From positions 25,364,934-25,428,933 of the forward strand of contig NC_063151.1 of NCBI RefSeq assembly GCF_020921035.1: 64,000 bases of DNA, given 5' to 3'. Position numbers and translations under genes: made by a program. The notes under the pieces are model-generated. The model was not told the origin of the DNA. It saw only the letters and a list, made by a program, of their open reading frames with translations, and did no database searches. Each line of letters opens with the position of its first letter. The first letter of the stretch is position 1. The DNA is from Rhodamnia argentea. Taxonomy: Eukaryota > Streptophyta > Magnoliopsida > Myrtales > Myrtaceae. Below, one piece after another: positions 56,060-64,000 of the stretch.

Positions 56060-59000
56060 AAAAAACTCGTCTGTCTGTGGCCAACGGATGCCAACGATGC
56101 ACCCTGTCCAGTACCACCTCGACTCCATGGACTCCCGCCAACTCCACTCTCTCTCTCTCTCTCTCTCGGTGTCAATCCACTGAGGAAGAAGCTGTGTTAA
56201 GTCCCCCGCTGCCTGCTCAAGAAAAACCAAAATTTTCTGTTCATCCATGTACTGTTAAAGGAATCAAGACGACAAGGTTAGACATCCTGGTCCCGCTGTG
56301 ATGTCAACTGATTTCTTTTGCCATTTCCTCTTCTCAGCTTCCACAAGTAAAGCTCAACAGCCTCAATGTCTTTCGCTGCTTCATTGACCACATTGAACTT
56401 TGCCTCACAGCCCCTGCAATTTATAGGCTTTCCTCTATCATTTTTTATTCCCCAGCTCACAGCGTTCATAGTGATTGAATTGGAATCTGGTAGTCATAAT
56501 CTCAAAGTACAAAACTTTACTTGTCAATCTTAGTCAAGCTCAGGATTTGATTTCTGGGTGTCATCTGTTTCCTCGTTTGTCTTTTCTTTGCTCGAATCAG
56601 ATCCGTACTGGTCCTACTATGGAGTTGATGTCTTTCTCGGCAGTCGTCAGAAACCTGTGTTTCCGCATCCTCGTGTTCTCCGGGACTTGCTTTTCTGGTC
56701 CTCCACTTGTTGGCCAGATTCAGCCTGGATTCCAAGCTTCTCAGATGGAGTGGGTGGATTACAATGGGAGGTTCTTGCTATCTAACCATTTGGCATTTTT
56801 GTTGGGATTTTACACTGGTGTTGATGTCACTATGTTTGTGTTGAACATCATTCATATCAACTGTTCCAAGGTCATTTGGACTGCTGACAGAAGACTATTA
56901 GTCAGCAGTCCTGATAAGTTTGTGTTTGACAACAATGGGGATGTCTAGTTGAAGAGGGGGAATGATTTCCTCTGGTGGACCGGTACGGCCGGACAAAAGG
57001 TCAGTGCCATGGAATTGCTGGATTCCGGTAACTCGGTGTTGCTTGGGGAGAATGAGGAGATCCTCTGGCAGAGTTTTAGCAGTCCTACAGATACTCTTGT
57101 GAGTGGTCAGGAACTTGTAGAAGGGATGAGTCTCAAAAGTTTCCCAAACCGTAACAATACATTGGTGTATCTTGACATTTTGTCGGGCGATCTGATATTG
57201 TCTGCCGGATATCAAACTCCACAAATTTATTGGTCAATGAAAGGCGACAGCTGCAGAACAAATGTTAGCATTAGCAACAATGGCAATGTTCACTCGGTGG
57301 TTTTGGTCTCAAGCTCATGGAACTTCTATGATCAAAATAAGACCTTACTTTGGCAGTTTGTCTTCTCCAACGACTACAATCCAAATGCCCTGTGTGCTGC
57401 GATGTTGGGCTCCGATGGGTCGATTCACGTTTTTAATCTTCAAAGGGGGAAGTCAGTAACTGCGGAAGCTACTCAGATACCCCAGAATTCGTGCAGTGTC
57501 CCAGAATATTGTAACCCCTACAAGGTTTGTTACTTTGACAGTTGGTGTCAATGCCTTCCCGCTCTCAATGGCAACTGCAGAACTCAGCCTCTATCGTCAT
57601 GTAACTCGTCTTCCAGATTAGTAGATTTTGCGTACATAGGAGAGAAGCTTGATTATTTTGCACTTGGGTTTGTGACTCCCCCTCTGAAGCTCACTGTGAA
57701 TGCTTGTATAGAAGCTTGACGAAGCAATTGCTCTTGTAACGTCTACTGTTTAATAGCAGTTCTGGTGATTGCTTCTTTTTTGACCAGATAGGAAATTTAA
57801 AAAGATCTGATCCGGGTTTGAATGGTTATGTTTCGTACATGAAGGTTTCAAATACCTCTGGGGCCAAAGGCAACCAGAATAAGGAGCATGTGATTGTGAT
57901 TGCAGTCATCATTTTGGCAGCTGTTGCAGTCATTGCCGGTCTAGCTTATATTGGATTCTGGTATCTCCAGAAAAAGAAGTCGTTGCTCGACTATTCTGAA
58001 GAAACTCTCGAAGAAGACAATTTCTGGGACAGTCTTCCCAGCATGCCTATCTGCTTCAGTTATGACGATCTGAGTAGAGCAACGAAAAACTTCTCTTCAA
58101 AGATTGGGCAAGGAGGAATTGGACCTGTCTACCTAGGTGTTCTCGCGGGCGGTACTCATTTGGCTGTAAAGAAACTGGAGGGTATAGGCCAGGGAAAGAA
58201 AGAGTGCAGAGCTGAAGTTAGTATTATAGGGAGCATCGATCTTGTCCATTTAGTCAAGCTGAAAGGTTTCTGCGCAGAGGGGGCTCACCGGCTTCTTGTG
58301 TACAAGTTCATGGGAAATGGGTCTGTGGACAAATAGATATCCAAGAAATGCGAGGCCAGTAAGATTTTGGATTGGAATACTAGATTCAATATAGTTGTGG
58401 GTACAGCCAAGGGATTAGCTTATCTACAGAATAGTGTGAAGTCAAGATTGTCCACTGCGACATCAAGCCCGAGAATGTCCTTCCGGATGATAATTTTGTG
58501 GCGAAAGTATCGGACTTTGGTTTGGCCAAGCTAATGAGCTGGGAAGAGAGCCTTCTGCATACGACATTAAGGGGCACAAGGGTTTATTTAGCACCAGAAT
58601 GGATCAAAAACAACCCTATATCTGAGAAGAGCGATGTTTATAGCTATGGAGTGGTGTTGCTTGAGATCATCGGAGGCTGGAAAAATTATGATCCTGCAGA
58701 ATCTTCTGAAAAGGCCCATTTCCTTCTTATGCCTTCAAAATGTTGGAAGAAGGAAAGCCAGGGGAAATTCTAGACACTAGACTGGAATTCGACGAAACTG
58801 ACGAGAGGATTGTGGATGCAATCAAAGTTGCCCTGTGGTGCATACAGGATGAAATGCATTTAAGGCCACCTATGACTAAAGTGGTTCAAATGCTTGAGGG
58901 CCTTTGTGCCCTGCCTCATCCCCCAATTTCCTCTTCACTTCGGCCCTCAGACTAGCTAGATCTTTTATCAACGGAGCCATGAAGACGGCACTTCAACTGG

Positions 59001-59860
59001 ACCAATTGATTGGAGTAGTGACGCATTGCTCTCAGAAGTTCAGCTGTCAGGTCCCAGGTAATTTTTCAAATTGGTGAAAAGCGGGAGATATATCTCGCTT
59101 TTTGCGACACATCATGTACTGTAATCTGTGATATATCGTCATGAATGAACTGCAGTTTTTTCAGATTTCACGATTCATTTTTGCGTGTGGTACAATGCTT
59201 TGTGAGAAGCATAACATACGCCCAATTGAATTTGAAAGAACCTTTAGCTTCTTTTGAAACTTTATTGTTCAAGGAAGATAATCCTCTCTTCTAAGAAATG
59301 GTTGAATGAGCTGCAATGATATTTTCCTAGTGTGCTACTATTAAACTTGCACTCTTCCGTGTAACGTTGAGGTCATCATTTTGCCATTTTTCCAATTTGC
59401 GGCAGCTATTGCTAGATGTGAAGTTACTCTTTGTCTTCCTGCCAGTAATGTTCTGGTGCTTCCATCCTGGAATTCTGGAGTTTGGCTATACAAAACATGT
59501 CCGTTGAGGGACGCGATCATGTAAGTTGTGTTAGAAAAATCCCATATCGAATAACTGGTATGATGTTGAGTAGTTAATATATGCTAGTTAACACATAACT
59601 CAAGTGTTTTAACTTTTAAATGAAAGTGGGTCCAATTTGACGATCTTCCCGCTCCCCGTGAGCCATGTTAGGATAGTCTCACATAGGATGAACTCTTGGG
59701 TACCGAGGGCATTCAAGCTTTTCATCTTAAATGGATTCCTTCATGTAAATTGTACGATTTAGGCCATGAATATCTCCGTGGGATGTGTTTCACGAACCAA
59801 AAGACTTGGTGAAGTTTTCAATCATGAGTTGAATGCATGAAGTCCGCATCTTACTGAGCT
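56060..59860 (+). repeat. Segmental duplication copy 2, kinase block
   Basis: Direct counterpart of 48490-52480, starting near the shared gtccagtaccacctcgactcc leader. It is interrupted near 59500-59740 by a segment with no match in copy 1. Confidence 0.85.
56619..59060 (+). pseudogene. SD2-5-like lectin receptor kinase pseudogene (copy 2)
   Basis: Same architecture as copy 1: ATG at 56619, signal peptide, lectin domain, Cys-rich region, membrane span and kinase. The frame is broken by stops at 56946 (TAG for Tyr), 57717 (TGA for Cys) and 58334 (TAG for Trp), and by single-base losses near 57742, 58427 and 58720. The glycine loop reads GQGGIGPVY instead of GQGGFGSVY, and the activation segment GTRVYLAPE instead of GTRGYLAPE. 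The base corresponding to copy 1's extra C near 49924 is absent here, so the two copies were disabled independently. Any transcript would give at most a ~109-residue N-terminal lectin fragment. Confidence 0.93.
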
Positions 59861-60300
59861 TCAGCAAGACTGTCACTTTTTGGAGTCAGATACGTTTACC
59901 GATAAGTTAGTTATTTCATTCTCTGTTTTCTTTCACAGGCTTTTCTAAACAACTTAGGATGTACTATAAAAATCCGATCGATGAACCAGGGATTTACGAC
60001 ATTCCATCTTTCTTTTCGGAAAAATGGGTACTTGTGGGCAAAACACTACAAACCAGAAACTGAAGATCGCGGTTCGATCCAATGTTTCAAACTGGTGCAC
60101 CTGATGTAGGAATAATCAAAGTACCCAGCAACTGGTACAAAAAGAGAATTGGCTCCAAGCAACTGAGCAATATCCATTCCAAAAGGCAAACCGAAGGTCT
60201 TTCCTGCATTTTTAGCATCTGTGGTGTACGAATGTTAACAAGAAAAGAGCAGGTTCTTCTTTATGGCAATCTAGTACTTAATAAGTAAGAGAGCAAAACG
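59500..60300. other. Gene-free interval
   Basis: No gene. 59520-59740 (gtaagttgtgttagaaaaatccc...agtctcacat) interrupts the duplication match and looks like an inserted repeat. The frame at 60082-60288 matches nothing known. Confidence 0.4.
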
Positions 60301-60315
60301 CCCCGTTCAGGGGGA

Positions 60316-61393
60316 AAATTATCAAAAATAAGTCCTAAATCTCTTACATTTTTACCAATTCAGTCGTAAACCTTTTAATTTTATCAATTCAATCATAAAC
60401 CGTTTACATTTGTGCCAATTCAATCCTAAACCTTTTTTTGGGGCCGATCCGAATCTAAACTTTTTTTATTTGTGCCAATTTAGCCCATCGGGGTCAATTT
60501 TGGTCGGCTAGCACCGACGTGAATTGGATTGATGCTGAATGTGCAATTTTTTTAATCATATTTTAATATTTTTTAAAAAATTATTTCTTTCATTTTTTTT
60601 CATTTTGTTTTTTTAAATTTTATTTGTTCATATTCTTTCTATTCATCTTCTTCTTGATGAATAGAGAAGAGGAAGTCAGAGAAAAAAAAAACAAAAAATG
60701 AATGACCATGGCTTTGGCTATTGCCTCTAGCTAGCTAAGGCCTATGGCAAGGTCAAACCTCACCGGCCACTAGTGTTACCGCTGGGCGAGCTAGGTCCAG
60801 CCTAGATCTATCTCGGTGAGGTCCGGCCCCGAGGCCACTCTCCGGTCTCTAACCAACTCCCTTGGTTCCCTCTCGAGCAGCCTCGCGAGTTCGACCTCGA
60901 GCTCCATCACCGTCTTTGGGCGCCATGGCTGTGCGAGCTCGCTCGACGGGCGCCGCCGGTAGCGCCGAGGTTCAACCTCACCATGGGCCTTCTGCCGGCT
61001 GGAGGCAATAGCCAATGCCATGACCGTTCATCTTTATTTTTTTTTTCCTCGACTCTTCTTCTCTGTTCATTAGGTCTTCTCTGTTTATAAGGAAGAAGAT
61101 GAACAAAAAAATTTTAAAAAAAAAATGAAAGAAATCTAAAAAAATTTAAAAAAATATTAAAATATCATCAAAAAATGCCCCGTCAACATCGGTTGGATCC
61201 ACGTCGGTATCGGCCGACCAAAATTGACTAGATGGACCGAATTGACACAACTAAAAAAGTTTTAAGGCTGCATTGGCACAAAAAAAAAAGATTTAGGACT
61301 GAATTGGCATAAATGTAGAATGTTTAAAACTAAATTGGCAAAATTAAAATGTTTAGGATTAAATCGGTAAAAGTATAATATGTTTAAGACTCT
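60316..61393. mobile_element. Large foldback element (~1.08 kb)
   Basis: The outer arms are inverted copies of about 300 bp: aagtcctaaatctcttaca, ttcagtcgtaaacc and ggtcaattttggtcggctag on the left; gaccaaaattgac, gactgaattggcataaatg and tatgtttaagactc on the right. Inner arms are also inverted (catcttcttcttgatgaatag against gttcattaggtc...gaagaagatgaac; ggctttggctattgcctc against gaggcaatagccaatgcc). The centre is GC-rich (60740-61020) and yields a - strand frame of no known family. It is a nested palindrome with no transposase. Confidence 0.75.
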
Positions 61394-61458
61394 TTCGAGT
61401 GTTCAGCTCTTTTGCACATATTTATTTACCTTTTGATATTTCCAACTCCTCCCCATGA

Positions 61459-63967
61459 GTAGACATGACCACGAGCCGATTTGGGCCCGGCGGGGCCCGT
61501 GGAATAACCTGGAACCAGCTCGGCCGCTCACGGGCTGGTTCCAATTTAAAAAAATTTAGAACCAGGTGGTTCCGGACCGGTTCCAAACCGCCCAAAAAAA
61601 GGGGGGGAAAGAGCTTGTCGTTGCAATTATCCCCCCTCCCTCTTTTTTTTCCTTCTTAAATTTCCTATAAATATCATTCCTCCCCTTTCATTTTTTCTCA
61701 CAATTTCTCTCAAATTATTTGAAATTCTCTCAATCCGGTCAATCCCTACTCAATCCTGTCGATTTTCTGAATAGGCTTTCAGCTCAATTTTCTGATGAAA
61801 ATAGCAAGTGGAAGCGAAGGCGGTGACGAGGAAAAGAACCCGATGCCAATGGGGATGGGAGAATCCGATTATCCTCAACATATGATTCTCGTGAGTTTAC
61901 ATATTGGGTAGACGATGATGATAATATCAACTATGTTTCCAATGTCGAGCATGTCCCAACGCAAGAAAGTCTTCATCCTCCTACCGGCGTAGAAGAAACG
62001 TCGACAAGCAAAAAAGCCGGAACGGCAGCCCGTGAGAATACATCCAACTTATACCAACACTTCAACAATGTATATATAAGCGGAGACAAGTACAAAATAA
62101 ACCGTAAATATTGTACGAAATCATACAATTTTAATAAAGGAGATGGTTATGGAATATACCGTCGGCATCCGACGCAAAAACATACAACGCAAGCGGGGAT
62201 CGACACCAGGCAACAACAAATTTCCGTGTACGCTAATCCTAATATTTCTCCTTTATTTCGTTATAATGATGAACTTTATAAAGAAATATTAGCTCAATAT
62301 GTTGCCATTGAACATTTACTTTTACTACTGGTGAAAATTTTGGTTTGAATTTTTTTCAACACTGCATGTGCTCCGCAAGCAAAACATGTTCCGAAAACTA
62401 CTCTTAAACGCGAACTTTTTAGGGTTTATAAAAAATAAAAAAGGCTTTGCAAAATTTTTTTGCTGATTTCAATGGACGTGTGCATATAGGTAATGACATT
62501 TGGAGTGATCCTTGACAAATTCATTCTTATATATGGGTATCACATGTCATTGGATATGTGACGATTGGAATATTCAAAAAAGAGTACTTACATTTCGAGT
62601 GTTTGATGGAAGGCATACGGCCAATAATATTTATAGAATGATTAGGCAAATTTTAGAAGAATATAATTTGATTAATAAAGTTTTTTCAGTTGGTTTTGAT
62701 AATGCCGCGTCAAATGTTGCTTCCATTCTCGATTTAGAAAATATTTGTAAGCCCTCTTTTGGCGGACAATATTTTCACATTAGATGTGCTTGTCATGTTT
62801 TAAATTTATGTGTACAAGATGGTTTATGAACTCTTGAGGTTTTTCTCACCCAATAAAGAGAGCAATTAAATTTTTATGGAGTTGACCCAAAGTTATGAAA
62901 AAATGGGGCAGATTTTGTAAACCACATGGACAAAATAAAAAAGATTTCTAAAAGATATTCGACTTGTTAGAATTCTACCTACGAGTTGCTTTATTAATTT
63001 TTTGTTTATAAAGATTTATTATGTACGTTTATTTCAAATAATGTTTTCAAAATTAGTTTACTTCCGTAAGATTGGGTTGTTTGCAAAAAAAAAAAAAACA
63101 TAGATTTTTTGAAAGTTTTTAATGATGTAATTTATACTTTATTTGGTGTTTATTATCCTACTACGCATTTATTTTTAATAGAATATGTTAATATCGCTTA
63201 GTATTTTTTGTGAATATGATAAAGATGTTCAATTAATTCCGACTATTATAGTAATGAAAGCAAAATGGCTACATTATTATGCCTGCATTCCTCTTATTTA
63301 CTTGGTTGCTATTGTTTTCAACCCACGTACTAAATTAGATGGTTTGTATGATTATCTAAATGATTATTATTATAATTGTTTACATTTGAATGAAACAATA
63401 GATATTAAAACTATACAAATAGAGGTTAAAGATGCTATAATAGCATTATATAATGAATTTTGTAGTAGATATGATTTAGGTAATAGTAGATCTTCTTAAC
63501 TTAGTACTTCACAAACAGAGGAGAGTTGTAGACTTAGTAGAGGGTATAATCCGCTTAATAGTAGGCAAAAAAGATAAAATGGAGCAATAGGTAATATTTT
63601 CGAATTAGAAAATTATTTAACCATTGTTTTTGAGTTCCGTGATTCCGAACACAGGACTGATTTCAAAATTCTGGAATGGTGGAAGATTCATTCAACCCAA
63701 TTGCCAGTCCTCGCTCTCATCGCAAGACAAATGTTAGCAACCCATTCTTCACTAGTTGCGGTTGAATAAGCATTTAACGTTGGAGGATTAATTTTGGACA
63801 ACCACTGTTCAAGATTAAATCCGGATGCTATGAAGGCTCAAGTTTGTGTCCATGATTTGACAAAAGCTAAATTTCGACAATAAGAGCTGGATCCAGACGA
63901 CGAATTCTTCAATGATGATAGTGGAGATACCACCGCCACGAGTATCATAACGGGTAGCGACGATTGA
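61459..63967 (+). pseudogene. Decayed hAT-superfamily transposon, transposase broken; right end outside window
   Basis: The left subterminal region (61459-61600) has GGTTCC and GGCCCGG modules like the short hAT-like elements upstream. From about 61797 an interrupted frame encodes an N-terminal region with BED-zinc-finger-like context (62030-62200, CTKSYNFNKG...YRRHPTQKH). The recognisable transposase core lies at 62512-62829: HWICDDWNIQKRVLTFR, then FSVGFDNAASNVASI, then FHIRCACHVLNLCVQDGL, the RNase H-like catalytic region with the Cys-His motif. 63185-63499 continues (VFNPRTKLDGLYDYL). The C-terminal hAT dimerisation domain follows at 63600-63850 (ILEWWKIHSTQLPVLALIARQMLATHSS, AFNVGGLILD). 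Several stops and frameshifts make it inactive. Family resemblance is to RICESLEEPER-type hAT proteins. Confidence 0.85.
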
Positions 63968-64000
63968 CGATGAGGTAAGTTGGAGTTATCAAAGGTAAAA

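Noticed and set aside
60060..60100. tRNA-like B box (GGTTCGATCC)
   Set aside because: The flanking bases do not form a T-arm stem and no acceptor stem or A box could be placed.
60791..61021. - strand frame rich in Arg/Glu/Leu
   Set aside because: Lies in the GC-rich centre of a foldback element; repeats of this type often carry chance frames.

Overview
The window is nuclear DNA from a flowering plant, most likely a woody eudicot. The intergenic sequence is AT-rich, the genes have short GT-AG introns, and the protein set is plant-specific: a cytokinin pseudo-phosphotransfer protein, an SnRK1 gamma-like PV42 protein, the ROD1-type cholinephosphotransferase, the chloroplast protein PIFI, an LOR protein and a G-type lectin receptor kinase. 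The order Myrtales is possible, but I cannot prove it from this sequence.

Layout. 1-10783 holds all but the first ~95 codons of PRP8, the spliceosome core protein (+ strand, 24 exons visible, no disruption). 11241-13418 is a three-exon PV42-like CBS-domain gene (+). 13419-17430 has no recognisable gene but carries a tandem repeat. 17526-19315 is PDCT/ROD1 (+). 21456-24101 is PIFI on the - strand (eight exons, 284 aa). 24160-31180 is repeat-rich and gene-poor, with a copia-type LTR piece, a hAT-like non-autonomous element and a doubtful GC-rich small-ORF zone. 31352-32393 is an intact AHP6-type pseudo-HPt gene. A tandem copy of its last three exons lies at 34198-34720. 37414-38439 is a LURP-one-related gene (+).

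From about 39 kb onward transposable elements dominate: two more hAT-like elements with 8-bp target-site duplications, several foldback elements, a LINE RNase H scrap, and a decayed hAT transposase running off the right edge. Set in this is a direct segmental duplication (roughly 44.3-52.5 kb and 54.1-59.9 kb) that carries two copies of an SD2-5-like lectin receptor kinase. Copy 1 is intact apart from one single-base frameshift. Copy 2 is a clear pseudogene. Just upstream of copy 2 sits an insertion with long inverted repeats that encloses fragments of two unrelated genes, an ankyrin-repeat (ANKRD13-like) gene and a zeatin O-glucosyltransferase gene.

The genes do not form a pathway. They are independent single-copy housekeeping, signalling and lipid genes. 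I found no CRISPR, operon, organelle insert or convincing tRNA/rRNA gene, and no clearly new molecular system. The most unusual structures are the gene-fragment-carrying insertion, the AHP6 terminal-exon duplication with splice-compatible phases, and the hAT family whose decayed transposase and short derivatives occur together.
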